From positions 48,039,392 to 48,103,391 of the forward strand of contig CM033732.1 of assembly GCA_019671005.1 (NCBI GenBank): a DNA stretch of 64,000 nucleotides, read 5' to 3'. The DNA is from Hibiscus mutabilis. Lineage: Eukaryota > Streptophyta > Magnoliopsida > Malvales > Malvaceae. Within the stretch, counting starts at the first letter, position 1; the number at the start of each line of letters is the position of its first letter. The notes under the pieces were generated by a model that searched no databases, was not told the origin of the DNA, and worked only from the letters and a program-made list of their open reading frames with translations. The translations under genes and the position numbers were made by a program. Positions 1 through 12,781 of the stretch are shown one piece after another.

Positions 1-3000
1 CCGCGGCAACCCCCGATTGGTAACACATCGGCAACTCCGGATGTCCCCGTAATGCCGTCAATCGGGTTTCAAACCAATGAAAAGATCGAAGATATCCGAC
101 TTCCACCACCATTCCCACAAAGGTTGAAGCGACAAAAGCAAGAATACCAATTCAAGAAGTTTCTTGATATCCTAAAGCAAGTCCACATCAACTTGCCATT
201 GGTGGAAGCAATTGAACAAATGTCAAACTATGCCAAGTTTCTTAAAGACATTGTGTCCAAGAGAACAAGGCTAGAGAGTTTGAAACAATTGCCGCAAACA
301 GAGGGATGCATGGCAATGTTGCACAATCGTATGCCGCCCAAGTTGAAGGATCCCGGAAGTTTCACAATAATACCGTTCTATTGGAAATCACTATGTCGGG
401 AAAGCACTATGCGACCTAGGGGCTAGCATAAACTTGATGCCTAAATCGGTTTTCCGTAAACTAGAATCGGGAAGGCAAGACCTACAATGATTATGCTGCG
501 GCTAGCCGACAGATCCTATGTGCATCTAGAGGGAAAAATCGAGGACATCTTGGTAAAAGTTGATAAATTCATTTTTCCGCTGACTTTATTGTTTTGGATT
601 GTGAAGCGAGATGAGCATGCACCTATCATTCTCGGGAGACCATTCCTAGCGATTGGGGAGAACCTTGATCGACGTTGAAAAGGAGAACTCACAATGAGGG
701 TGAATGACCAGCGGTAAAACTAAATGTGTTCCAAACACTAAGGCAAGCCGATGATCCGTAAGAATGCCAACTACTTCATGCCACGGCAGAGTTAAACTTC
801 GATGAGGAATTTAGTTGCCTCGGCAACTACATTGCCGATCAAGAGGAACTTGAGGAGTATGAAGAACCGGTCAATGAGGAACAACCAGAAGAGGCAAATT
901 GGCTAGTCAATCGACCAGGTACATACTTTGAACCACCGGACTACTCGGGTAAGGAAGGTAAGATCGAAAAACCTCTATCGAAAAATCCACCAATTCTTGA
1001 GTTGAAACAATTGCCGAGCAATCAAATATGTATACTTAGGGACTGATAATACACTACCCGTAATTATTTCTTCTAAGTTACAGCCTGAAAGAGAAAAGAA
1101 GTCGATCAACATGTTGAAACTACATAAAAAGGCAATAGGGTGGACAATTGCCGACTTGAAGGGAATTAGCCCGACGGTGTGCATGCACAAGATCTTGTTG
1201 GAAGATGATCACAAACCTTCAATTGAGGCCAGAGGAGACTGAATCATGCCATGAAAGGGGTTGTAATGAAAGAAATCATCAAGTGGCTTGACGCCGGCAT
1301 TATATACCCTATCTCCCGATAGTACGTGGGTAAGTCGGTACAATGTGTGCTTAAAAAGGGAGGTATAACAGTGGTGAGTAATGAAAATAATGAACTTATC
1401 CCAACCAGACTGTGACCGGTTGGAGGGTTTGTATGGACTATCGAAAGCTAAACAAAGCCACTAGGAAAGATCACTTCCCATTACCCTTTATTGATCAAAT
1501 GCTTGACCGTCTTGCGGTGTAAAACCTTTTACTGTTTTCTTGATGGTTATTCAGGTTACAATCAGATTGCCATAGCACTGTAAGATCAAGAAAAGACAAC
1601 CTTCACATGCCCCTACGGTACTTATGCCTTCCGAAGGATGCCGTTCGGATTGTGTAACGCCCGACAACCTTCCAAAGATGCATGATGGCGCTCTTTTCAG
1701 ACATGGTCAAGACTTCCTTGAGATCTTCATGGATGATTTTTCGTTTTTGGTAATGACTTGACTACTGTCTCGGCAATTTAGAGAGGGTGTTGGCAAGATG
1801 CGAAGAAACAGATTTAGTCCTCAATTGGGAGAAATGCCACTTTATGGTAGATGAAGGAATAGTGCTCGCCATAAGATCTCATCCAAGGGAATTGAAGTAG
1901 ACAAAGCCAAGGTGGACGTGATCGAGAGATTACCCCACCAAATTCGGTTAAAGGAATTGAAGTTTTCTCGGACATGCAGAGGTTTTTACGGGAGGTTCAT
2001 TCATAACTTTTCTAAAATCACTAAACCTTTGTGTAATCTGCTTGAACAGATAAAGTCTTCGATTTTGATGATTCTTGCACTCAAGCATTTGAAACCCTAA
2101 AGAAAAAGCTTGCCTCGGCACCCATTGTTGTTCCACCAGATTGACGCTACCTTTTGAGCTCATGTGTGATGCAAGTGATTTCGCGGTAGGAGCAGTCCTA
2201 GGCCAACGCACAGGTAAGACCTTCCATGTGACATACTACGCTAGTAAAACTCTTAACGATGCTCAAGTGAATTACACAACAACGGAGAAAGAGTTACTAG
2301 CTGTGTAGTTTTCGATTTGACAAGTTCCGATCCTATTTAATTGGTACAAAGGTAATTGTTCATACGGACCATTCGGCAATCAAATACTTATTTGCTAAAA
2401 AGGATGCTAAACCTCGTTTGATTCGTTGGATATTACTTTTACAAGAATTTGATATTGAAATTAAGGATGTGAAAGGAATGTAAAATCAAGTGGCCGATCA
2501 CTTATCACGTTTGGAACGCAATAGGGAAGAGGATGCGGATCTAGAGATATGCGATGCATTCCCGGATGAACAAATTCTAATCGCCTCGCAACCCTTGACG
2601 CCTCGACAGCCCATGACGCCTCGGCAACCAAGAAAGCACACGCCTTGGCAATTTTGGGAGCGAGACACTACGGCAAAGACATGCCCGGCAATACCCCGTA
2701 CGCAGATTTAGTTAACTTCCTTGTTTGTGGTATTTTTCCGTATGGCATTACTCACCAAGGGAAGAAGCGGTTCCGCCATGATGCTAAGCATTACTTTTGG
2801 GACGAGCCTCTTTTGTTTAAACAATGTGCAGATCGGGTTATACGCCGATGTGTCCCCGAAGAAGAAGAGCAACAAAATGTACTCCGGCAATGCCATTCTT
2901 CACCCTATGGAGGACATTTTGGAGGAACTCGCATCGCGCCAAAGTCTTGCAATCCGGTTTGTATTGGCCAACATTGTACAAAGATGCCCAAGACTTTACA

Positions 3001-3957
3001 AGCAATGTGATCGCTGCGGAGACGGGCAATATCTCTAGGCGACATGAGATGCCACCCAGAACATCATCGAGGTGGAACTGTTCGATGTATGGGGATCGAT
3101 TTTATGGGACCTTTCCCATCTTCATTCGCAACCTCTACATCTTACTTGCCGTCGACTATGTGTCTAAATGGGTAGAGGCAGCTGCAGTTCCCAACGACGA
3201 TTCCAAGACCGTGCAACGATTCCCGCAGAAAAACATATTTACACGGTTTGGGATGCCGAGAGCAATTATCAGCGACGGGGCAAGCATTTTGACAACAGAC
3301 TAATTGCCAAGATGTTGCAACGCTCGCATATCACACAAGATCGCCACGGCATATCACCCACAAACCAACGGGCAAGGTAAATTTCCAACCGGAGTTGAAG
3401 GGAATACTCGAGAAAGTTGTAAATCCCTCAAGGAAGGATTGGTCATTAAGACTAGATGACGACTTTGGGCATATCGCGACCGCATTCAAAACACCATTAG
3501 GTATGTCCCCTTCCGCTTGTCTATGGTAAAACATGTCATCTACCGGTGGAAATCGAGCACAAGGCGCGATCGGGCAATCAAGACCGTGAATATGGATTGG
3601 GAAAGTGCCGGACAAAAGCGCTTGATGGATCTCAATGAGATAGAAGAATTTCGTGCACTCGCCTATAACAATGCACAAATCTACAAGGAGAAAACAAAGC
3701 GATGGCACGACAAGAAACTATTGCCACGGCAATTCACGCCAGTGGCAACTAGTTCTCCTATTCAATTCTCGGCTAAAACTTTTCCCGGAAAGTTGAAATC
3801 AAGATGGTCGGGACCATTCAAAGTCGTCAAACCATTCTCTCATGGTGCCGTAATAATCAAGTCCATCTCCGACAATCATGAATTCAAAGTTAATGGACAA
3901 AGATTGAAGCACTACAATGGTGCCCATGTGGAACGAATAAGGAAGTGGTCAACTTAG
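1..3957 (+). pseudogene. Gypsy copy A: protease-RT-RNase H-integrase remnant
   Basis: This is the degenerate pol of the left gypsy copy. Readable pieces are the protease core (ASINLMPKS, about 427-455), reverse transcriptase with the catalytic FMDDF at 1726-1740, RNase H (LMCDASDFAVGAVLG, about 2157-2205), and integrase from the zinc region (about 2880) through ISDG (about 3270) to a C-terminal GPF/Y-like segment SRWSGPFKVVK (about 3800-3835). The frame is broken every few hundred bases by one- or two-base indels and stops. Many of these are absent from copy B, so copy A is the more damaged. It continues leftwards out of the window. It cannot encode a functional polyprotein as written. Confidence 0.88.
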
Positions 3958-5207
3958 AGATGCATGAGCATGCTCTCCTTTCAAGATTTTTCTTTTTTTT
4001 TTTTATTTTCATTTTTATTTTTAGGAGATATTTTATTTTTTTCTTCATTATCTTTAGTTTTCGTGTTTTCTTTGTTTTCTTTTTCACAACAAGACTCACA
4101 ACTACTATGCTAAGGAAATTTATCGCCAAGATCCTTGCCACGGCAACCAATGAAGAAGATGCCGCGGCAACCTACATCGTGGCTCAAGACAAGCTGATGC
4201 CACGGCAACTAACCATGAAGATGCCACGGCAACCAAAGCTCAAGACGTCCCGGCAACAAGAAAACAACCATCACGCTCAAGCAAGAAAATCAAGACGCCA
4301 ACTAGAAGGAAACTAATCATCTACGATGACGAACTCTGAGTAAGTCCTCGTGATGCATTTTATTTTTATATTTATTTTTCGTTATTTTTATGCATGCATT
4401 GAGGACAATGCCTCACTCGAGTTTGGGGGATTGTTATTAGTAATTACCATGTTTAGTTACATTAATCTTAAGCATTACATTTAGGATACATAAATTGCTT
4501 GCCATGCCTTTAATTGGAACAAGAATTGCTTAGATTTGATGAATATTCGATGATGACTTTGCCAATGCACTTAATTGATAGAATTTTTATTCTAGGATAA
4601 CCATGAAAAACTTAGAATTGTACTATGATGCTAAATTTGATGAAACACTGTTGTGGTTTGATTGATTTAAGGAGTTCTAGTAAACTTAGGTTGATAATTA
4701 ACTAATTGGGGGATTAGAATAAAAATTGGATGAATGCTAGAGGTGCCCAAATTGGCTCTAGCATATGCTAAAAAAATTGATCACTAGAGGTGCCCAAACT
4801 GGCTCTAGGAGGCGTTAAAATTTTTTTTTTCGGTTAACTAGAGGTGCCCAAACCGCTCTAGTCGATTAAATTAACTTAAGAAAACTAAAAATAAAACACT
4901 AGAGGTGCCCAAATTGGCTCTAGTTAAAACATGTTAAAAAGAACCCAATGAAGTAATTTGAAAACCTATTGTTTGCATAGAATCCAAAAATCAACTTGCA
5001 CACAACTCCGCACACACTCACAAGCATTATAGTTTGATTCCGAGTAATTCATCAGTTTTTCGAAAAATAAAAAGCCAATCATACTTTGTGCCCTGTTCGT
5101 AGAATTGAAATCAAGTTCAAAGCTAAGTTTGTGAAAATTTGAAGTCTTAAGGTGTAATTATGAGTTTGCATTGCTTGAGGACAAGCAATAGTTTGAGTTT
5201 GGGGGTG
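3958..5207 (+). other. Gypsy copy A 3' untranslated region
   Basis: This is non-coding sequence between the end of integrase and the LTR. It contains a T-rich tract (3986-4085), a block rich in CCACGGCAAC-type repeats (4136-4260), a first polypurine-like site GAGTTTGGGGGATTG (about 4419-4433), four palindromic CTAGAG...CTCTAG units (4737-4923), and the terminal polypurine tract GAGTTTGGGGGTG just before the LTR at 5208. The same layout is found in copy B. No coding capacity is supported; the open frame over 3945-4316 is low-complexity sequence plus the CGGCAAC repeats. Confidence 0.75.
4737..4923 (+). repeat. Four palindromic CTAGAG/CTCTAG units (copy A)
   Basis: Units lie at 4737-4761, 4783-4808, 4838-4861 and 4899-4923. 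Each reads CTAGAGGTGCCCAAA, then a short variable part, then GGCTCTAG or CGCTCTAG. The outer six bases are exact inverted repeats, so each unit can fold into a small hairpin. AT-rich spacers of about 20-40 bases separate them. Copy B has the same four units with one extra G (CCCGAAA) in each. Confidence 0.85.
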
Positions 5208-6322
5208 TGATAAGTGTTCAAAAGTACTATTTTTCTTACCCTTTTACTCATATTATTGTTAGACTTAGGCTCATATTAGTTGCATAGTTAGCCATTCATG
5301 CATTAATCCATGTTTCCTTCAATCGCTGAGCTTGATTACATAACTTGGTGATTTTTGTGGTGGTGTGTTTTTGTGTGTATGTGCAGGATCACTTGCCAAA
5401 GCAATGCCGAGCTAGTTGCTGTGGCAATGCATGAAGGATATGCCGAGCTAGTTGCTGTGGCAGTGCATGAAGGAGACGCTGAGCCAGCTTGCCATGGCAT
5501 TTGTCGACAAAGACCAAAAGCAATATGGATGTCGAAATTCATGATTTTACAAGCCCAAGATGACATGGAGCAAGGTCCAAGCCCAAAGGAATTTGATTGC
5601 CATGCAGAGATTAAAGAAGAATTAAATTCCAAGAGGATAGGAGAAGTTCTAATAGGAATAAAATTATAATAAAGAATTATATTCTTTAAAGATAATTTAA
5701 TTCCAACTCAAACTCCTCTCAAAGAAGGACTTTGGCCTAGCCCTATAAATAGCAAGAGATTTCGACAATTCAAGAGGAGAGCAAGAGGGAAATTTCGGCA
5801 AGTCCAAGTAGGGCAAGAGGAGAGAATTTTCGACAAGCATCAAGGGCAAGGAGGATTTGACAAGTTTCTTCCTTCATCTTTGTTCGATTGGGTTCATGCT
5901 AGGGATTAATTATCTTGTGTTTTTTTGGAACCTAGCCATGAACTAAATTTACTTGGCTATGGTTATTGTGTTTTGTGGTTGTGAGAAACTATTGGTTTTT
6001 GTTTAGGTAATAAGAGTTTGCACTTTTCTATTTCAAGGTTTATTCATTCTGGTTCCTATTATTGTTTTATGCAGTGAATTGGGAGAGGATCTCGTGATTT
6101 CATCCATTTATCTAATATCGAGAGTTAGATTCAAGAAACGAATGAATATGATCTTTATGCAATCCAATGATGGTGAAGATTAATCCGCTTAGGAATAAGT
6201 TAAGGATTTCAACGCTAAGAGGAGCGCGAAGTTGCTGCCCAGCCGCCCAAGTAGTTGCCCAACTAGTCGCCTAAGCAACCATCAATTAGTTGCCAAGGCA
6301 ACCTCACAGTAAGTCGCCACTT
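5208..6322 (+). repeat. Middle gypsy LTR, truncated at its 3' end
   Basis: It starts TGATAAGTGTTC right after the polypurine tract (TGTGATAAG at 5206 is an alternative start) and matches the right LTR (12782-14332). It lacks an internal stretch of about 115 bp corresponding to roughly 13828-13942. It stops at the equivalent of about 14037 (AAGTCGCCAC), then runs into gag-side sequence. The last ~295 bp of the LTR, the primer-binding site and the gag N-terminus are therefore deleted. It served as the 3' LTR of copy A and the 5' LTR of copy B, as in LTR-LTR recombinant tandem elements. Confidence 0.85.
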
Positions 6323-6388
6323 CCCTATTCACCGAGGGATAGGGCGAAAAGCATGGCTAAATAGCATTCCCGCCGGATCCATAGCATC

Positions 6389-7303
6389 TTGACTGATCTT
6401 TGTCGTGATTTCCTTGCTAGATTTAATCCTACAAATTTAATCGATAAGCTTCAGAACGACATTACTTTTTTCGGCAGGCTGATGATGAATCCATGTACGA
6501 GGCATGGGAGCGATATAGAGAACTTCTACATAAATGCCCTCTACACGGATTTCCCGGTGTGGACTCAAGTGACAATGTTTTACAATGCCGTGAATACACC
6601 AACAAGGATGATGCTAGACGCCTCGGCAAACGGCATATACCTAGATAAGTCACCGGAAGAAGCAATGCAAATTTTAAACAGGCTGGCCAAGAATGATTAT
6701 CAATTCCCATCTACTAGAAGAGGAGGAGTTAGACGCTAAGCCACAATACATGAACTAGGATCATCGATTCAATTTCGGCACAATTGGCCGCTTTAACCAA
6801 GATGGTCCAGAACATGCAAAAACCAAACAACACACATGAAGTCAAGGTAATGGATTCTTTTTGTGAGTTATGTGGCGATAACCATAATTCTTCCGAATGT
6901 ATGCAGAATCCGAATCTAGCTTCTATGTGGGGAATTACAATCGGGGCAACAACATGATGTCAAATACATACAATCCAGCTTGGAAGAAGCACCCAAATTT
7001 TTCATGGAGTAATCCCAACAATGCTCTAAACTGGAACAATCGAGAATGCACAAGCATCGGGATTCAAGCAAAATATGCCACGACAACGGATGCCGCAAAC
7101 AACAACCGACAACATCTAGTTCTTTGGAAAATTCTCTAAATGCTTTTATGATGAAAACTGAATCTTATATGGCTGAGAATAGTAATTTCATAAAAAGAAC
7201 TGATGCTTTTATTAACAGGACCGAGATGAGATTGCAAAACCAAGAGGCGGCAATCAAATCATTGGAAAATCAAGTCGGACAATTTGCTCAAAATCAACAC
7301 TAG
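6389..7303 (+). pseudogene. Gypsy copy B gag remnant
   Basis: This is a truncated gag capsid. The first open piece (6389-6739) contains the capsid text FPVWTQVTMFYNAVN followed by NRLAKNDYQFPSTRR, a pattern typical of Athila/Tat gag. A zinc knuckle (CELCGDNHNSSEC, CX2CX3HX4C) follows in another frame at about 6862-6900, and a Gln-rich coiled segment ends with ENQVGQFAQNQH at 7303. The N-terminus was removed by the deletion that truncated the middle LTR at 6322. At least two frame changes separate the pieces, so it is not functional as written. Confidence 0.8.
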
Positions 7304-10300
7304 ACCACAAGGAGGTTTACCTAGCGACATCAAGTCGCAAGAGGAACGGCCATGAGCAATGTAAGGCAATCACCACCGAAGTGGCCAACAACTTAGAGAG
7401 GTTCAAACCCGCTCGTCAAACAAAACTCCACAAAAGAGCAAGACGAACCTAGCGGCAAAGTCTCAGATGCTGAACCAAGAATTGCTGCGGCAACCGGCAA
7501 TAAGCATGCCTCGGCAGCCCATGACGCCTCGGCAACCTGCGATAAGCACGCCGCGGCAACCCCAGTTGGTAACACATCGGCAACTCCGGATGTCCCTGTA
7601 ATGCCGTCAATCAGGTTTCAAACCAATGAAAAGATCGAAGATATCCGACTTCCACCACCATTCCCACAAAGGTTGAAGCGACAAAAGCAAGAATACCAAT
7701 TCAAGAAGTTTCTTGATATCCTAAAGCAAGTCCACATCAACTTGCCATTGGTGGAAGCAATTGAACAAATGTCAAACTATGCCAAGTTTCTTAAAGACAT
7801 TGTGTCCAAGAGAACAAGGCTAGGAGAGTTTGAAACAATTGCCGCAACAGAGGGATGCATGGCAATGTTGCACAATCGTATGCCGCCCAAGTTGAAGGAT
7901 CCCGGAAGTTTCACAATACCCTGTTCTATTGGAAATCACTATGTCGGGAAAGCACTATGCGACCTAGGGGCTAGCATAAACTTGATGCCTAAATCGGTTT
8001 TCCGTAAACTAGAATCGGAAGGCAAGACCTACAACAGTTATTATGCGGCAGCTAGAAAGCCAGATCCTATGTGCATCTAGAGGGAAAAATCGAGGACATA
8101 CTTGGTAAAAGTTGATAAATTCATTTTTTCCCACTGACTTTATTGTTTTGGATTGTGAAGCGGATGAGCATGCACCTATCATTCTCGGGAGACCATTCCT
8201 AGCGGCGGGGGAGAACCTTGATCGACGTTGAAAAGGGAGAACTCACAATGAGGGTGAATGACCAGCGGTAAAACTAAATGTGTTCCAAACACTAAGGCAA
8301 GCCGATGATCGGAAGAATGCCAACTACTTCATGCCACGGCAGAATTAAACCGATGAGAATTTAGTTGCCTCGGCAACTACATTGCCGATCAAGAGGAACT
8401 TGAGGAGTATGAAGAACCGGTCAATGAGGAACAACCGTAAGAGGCAAATTGGCTAGTCAATCGACCCGGTACATACTTTGAACCACTGGACTACTCGGGT
8501 AAGGAAGGTAAGATCGAAAAACCCTCTATCGAAAATCCACCAATTCTTGAGTTGAAACAATTGCGAGCAACCTGAAATATGTATACTTAGGATCGATAAT
8601 ACACTACCTGTAATTATTTCTTCTAAGTTACAGCCTGAGCAGAAAAAAAGCTGATCAACATGTTGAAACTACATAAAAGGCAATAGGGTGGACAATTGCC
8701 GACTTGAAGGGAATCAGCCCGACGGTGTGCATGCACAAGATCTTGTTGGAAGATGATCACAAACCTTCAATTGAGGCCCAGAGGAGACCGAATCATGCCA
8801 TGAAAGGGGTTGTAATGAAAGAAATCATCAAGTGGCTTGACGCCGGCATTATATACCCTATCTCCGATAGTACGTGGGTAAGTCCGGTACAATGTGTGCG
8901 AAAAAAGGAGGTATAACAGTGGTGAGTAATGAAAATAATGAACTTATCCCAACCAGATGTGGACCGGTTGAGGGTTTGTATGGACTATCGAAAGCTAAAC
9001 AAAGCCACTAGGAAAGATCACTTCCCATTACCCTTTATTGATCAAATGCTTGACCGTCTTGCGGGTAAACCCTTTTCTTGTTTTCTTGATGGTTATTCAG
9101 GTTACAATCAGATTGCCATAGCACCGTAAGATCAAGAAAAGACAACCTTCACATGCCCCTACGGTACTTATGCCTTCCGAAGGATGCCGTTCGGATTGTG
9201 TAACGCCCGACAACCTTCCAAAGATGCATGATGGCGCTCTTTTTCAGACATGGTCGAAGACTTCCTTGAGATCTTCATGGATGATTTTTCGGTTTTTGGT
9301 AATGACCCGGACGGCTGTCTCGGCAATTTAGAGAGGGTGTTGGCAAGATGCGAAGAAACAGATTTAGTCCTCAATTGGGAGAAATGCCACTTTATGGTAG
9401 ATGAAGGAATAGTGCTCGGCCATAAGATCTCATCCAAGGGAATTGAAGTAGACAAAGCCAAGGTGGACGTGATCGAGAGATTACCCCACCAAATTCGGTT
9501 AAAGGAATTGAAGTTTTCTCGGACATGCGAGGTTTTTACAGGAGGTTCATTCATAACTTTTCTAAAATCACTAAACCTTTGTGTAATCTGCTTGAACAGG
9601 ATAAAAAGTCTTGATTTTGATGATTCTTGCACTCAAGCATTTGAAACCCTAAAGAAAAAGCTTGCCTCGGCACCCATTGTTGTTCCACCGATTGACGCTA
9701 CCTTTTGAGCTCATGTGTGATGCAAGTGATTTCGTGGTAGGAGCAGTCCTAGGCCAACGCACAGGTAAGACCTTCCATGTGACATACTACGCTAGTAAAA
9801 CTCTTAACGATGCTCAAGTGAATTACACAACAACGGAGAAAGAGTTACTAGTCTGTAGTTTTTCGCATTTGACAAGTTCCGATCCTATTTAATTGGTACA
9901 AAGGTAATTGTTCATACGGACCATTCGGCAATCAAATACTTATTTGCTAAAAAGGATGCTAAACCTCGTTTGATTCGTTGGATATTACTTTTACAAGAAT
10001 TTGATATTGAAATTAAGGACAGGAAAGGAACAGAAAATCAAGTGGCCGATCACTTATCACGTTTGGAACGCAATAGGGAAGAGGATGCGGATCTAGAGAT
10101 ATGCGATGCATTCCCGGATGAACAAATTCTAATCGCCTCGGCAACCCTTGACGCCTCGACAGCCCATGACGCCTCGGCAACCATGGAAGCACACGCCTTG
10201 GCAATTTTGGGAGCAGACACTACGGCAGCACATGCCTCGGCAATACCCTGGTACGCAGATTTAGTTAACTTCCTTGTTTGTGGTATTTTTCCGTATGGCA

Positions 10301-11517
10301 TTACTCACCAAGGGAAGAAGCGGTTCCGCCATGATGCTAAGCATTACTTTTGGGACGAGCCTCTTTTGTTTAAACAATGTGCAGATCAGGTTATACGCCG
10401 ATGTGTCCCTGAAGAAGAGCAACAAAATGTACTCCGGCAATGCCATTCTTCACCCTATGGAGGACATTTTGGAGGAACTCGCACCATGCCAAAGTCTTGC
10501 AATCCGGTTTGTATTGGCCAACATTGTACAAAGATGCCCAAGACTTTTACAAGCAATGTGATCGTTGCCAGAGGACGGGCAATATCTCTAGGCGACATGA
10601 GATGCCACTCCAGAACATCATCGAGGTGGAACTGTTCGATGTATGGGGGATCGATTTTATGGGACCTTTCCCATCTTCATTCGGCAACCTCTACATCTTA
10701 CTTGCCGTCGACTATGTGTCTAAATGGGTAGAGGCAGCTACAGTTCCCAACGACGATTCCAAGACCGTGCAACGATTCCTGCAGAAAAACATATTTACAC
10801 GGTTTGGGATGCCGAGAGCAATTATCAGCGACGGGGGCAAGCATTTTGACAATGAACTAATTGCCAAGATGTTGCAACGCTTCGCATATCACACAAGATC
10901 GCCACGGCATATCACCCACAAACCAACGGGCAAGCAGAAATTTCCAACCGGGAGTTGAAGGGAATACTCGAGAAAGTTGTAAATCCCTCAAGGAAGGATT
11001 GGTCATTAAGACTAGATGACGCACTTTGGGCATATCGCACTGCATTCAAAACACCATTAGGTATGTCCCCCTTCCGGCTTGTCTATGGTAAAACATGTCA
11101 TCTACCGGTGGAAATCGAGCACAAGGCGTCTTGGGCAATCAAGACCGTGAATATGGATTGGGAAAGTGCGGACAAAAGCGCTTGATGGATCTCAATGAGA
11201 TAGAAGAATTTCGTGCACTCGCCTATAACAATGCACAAATCTACAAGGAGAAAACAAAGCGATGGCACGATTAAGAAACTATTGCCACGGCAATTCACGC
11301 CAGGGCAACTAGTTCTCCTATTCAATTCTCGGCTAAAACTTTTCCCGGAAAGCTGAAATCAAGATGGTCGGGACCATTCAAAGTCGTCAAACCATTCTCT
11401 CATGGTGCCGTAATAATCAAGTCCATCTCGACAATCATGAATTCAAAGTTAATGGACAAAGATTGAAGCACTACAATGGTGCCCATGTGGAACGTAACAA
11501 GGAAGTGGTCAACTTAG
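7304..11517 (+). pseudogene. Gypsy copy B pol remnant (PR-RT-RH-IN)
   Basis: A linker carrying repeated CCTCGGCAAC/CCGCGGCAAC words (7490-7590) leads into the protease (CDLGASINLMPKSVFRKLE, about 7960-8017). Reverse transcriptase follows (VCMDYRKLNKATRKDHFPLP from about 8958; catalytic FMDDF at 9274-9288), then RNase H (MCDASDFVVGAVLGQ, about 9715-9760). Integrase has a zinc region ending CDRC, catalytic-core words DVWGIDFMGPFP (about 10640) and ISDGGKHFDNELI (about 10826-10865), and a GPF/Y-like tail SRWSGPFKVVK. Some pieces stay open for 250 codons (9970-10731), but stops and frameshifts occur throughout. The start at 7304 marks the linker; open coding begins at 7601. Confidence 0.88.
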
Positions 11518-12781
11518 GAGATGCATGAGCATGCTCTCCTTTCGAAGATTTCCTTTTTCTTTTTCTTTTTATTTTTCATTTTTATTTTTAGGAGATATTT
11601 TATTTTTTCTTCACTATCTTTAGTTTTCAGGTTTTCTTTGTTTTCTTTTTCACAACAAGACTCACAACTACTATGCTAAGGAAATTTACTGCCAAGATCC
11701 TTGCCACGGCAACCAATGAAGAAGATGCCGCGGCAACCTACATCGATGCTCTGCACAAGCTGATGCCACGGCAACTAACCATGAAGATGCCACGGCAACC
11801 AAAGCTCAAGACGTCCCGGCAACAAGAAAACAACCATCACGTTCAAGCAAGAAAATCAAGACGCCAACTAGAAGGAAACTAATCATCTACGATGACGTAC
11901 TCTCGGAGTAAGTCCTCGTATGCATTTTATTTTTATATTTATTTTTCGTTATTTTTATGCATGCATTGAGGACAATGCCTCACTCGAGTTTGGGGGGGAT
12001 TGTTATTAGTAATTACCATGTTTAGTTACATTAATCTTAAGCATTACATTTAGGATACATAAATTGCTTGCCATGCCTTTAATTGGAACAAGAATTGCTT
12101 AGATTTGATGAATATTCGATGATGACTTTGCCAATGCACTTAATTGATAGAATTTTTATTCTAGGATAACCATGAAAAACTTAGAATTGTACTATGATGC
12201 TAAATTTGATGAAACACTGTTGTGGTTTGATTGATTTAAGGAGTTCTAGTAAACTTAGGTTGATAATTAACTAATTGGGGGATTAGAATAAAAATTGGAT
12301 GAATGCTAGAGGTGCCCGAAATTGGCTCTAGCATATGCTAAAAAAATTGATCACTAGAGGTGCCCGAAACTGGCTCTAGGAGGCGTTAAAATTTTTTTCG
12401 GTTAACTAGAGGTGCCCGAAACCGGCTCTAGTCGATTAAATTAACTTAAGAAAACTAAAAAATAAAACACTAGAGGTGCCCGAAATTGGCTCTAGTTAAA
12501 ACATGTTAAAAAGAACCCAATGAAGTAATTTGAAAACCTATTGTTTGCATAGAATCCGAAAAATCAACTTGCACACAACTCCGCACACACTCACAAGCAT
12601 TATAGTTTGATTCCGAGTAATTCATCAGTTTTCTGAAAAATAAAAAGCCAATCATACTTTGTGCCCCGGTTCGGAGAATTGAAATCAAGTTCAAAGCTAA
12701 GTTTGTGAAAATTTGAAGTCTTGGCAGGTAATTATGAGTTTGCATTGCTTGAGGACAAGCAATAGTTTGAGTTTGGGGGTG
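11518..12781 (+). other. Gypsy copy B 3' untranslated region
   Basis: The architecture is the same as in copy A: T-rich tract (11548-11650), CCACGGCAAC repeat block (about 11703-11825), a first polypurine-like site GAGTTTGGGGGGGATTG (about 11985-12001), four palindromic units (12306-12495), and the terminal polypurine tract GAGTTTGGGGGTG ending at 12781. The open frame at 11673-11882 lies over the CGGCAAC block and has a counterpart in copy A, but resembles no protein I recognise. Confidence 0.75.
12306..12495 (+). repeat. Four palindromic CTAGAG/CTCTAG units (copy B)
   Basis: Units lie at 12306-12331, 12353-12379, 12406-12431 and 12470-12495. The third reads CTAGAGGTGCCCGAAACC then GGCTCTAG. 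The outer arms are perfect six-base inverted repeats, with a CGAAA-containing loop region. Spacing and order match copy A. Confidence 0.87.

Noticed and set aside
3945..4316. Open frame of 123 codons after gypsy copy A integrase
   Set aside because: It runs through a T-rich tract (poly-Phe/Ile) and the CGGCAAC repeats and has no protein-like composition. An env-like gene is not supported.
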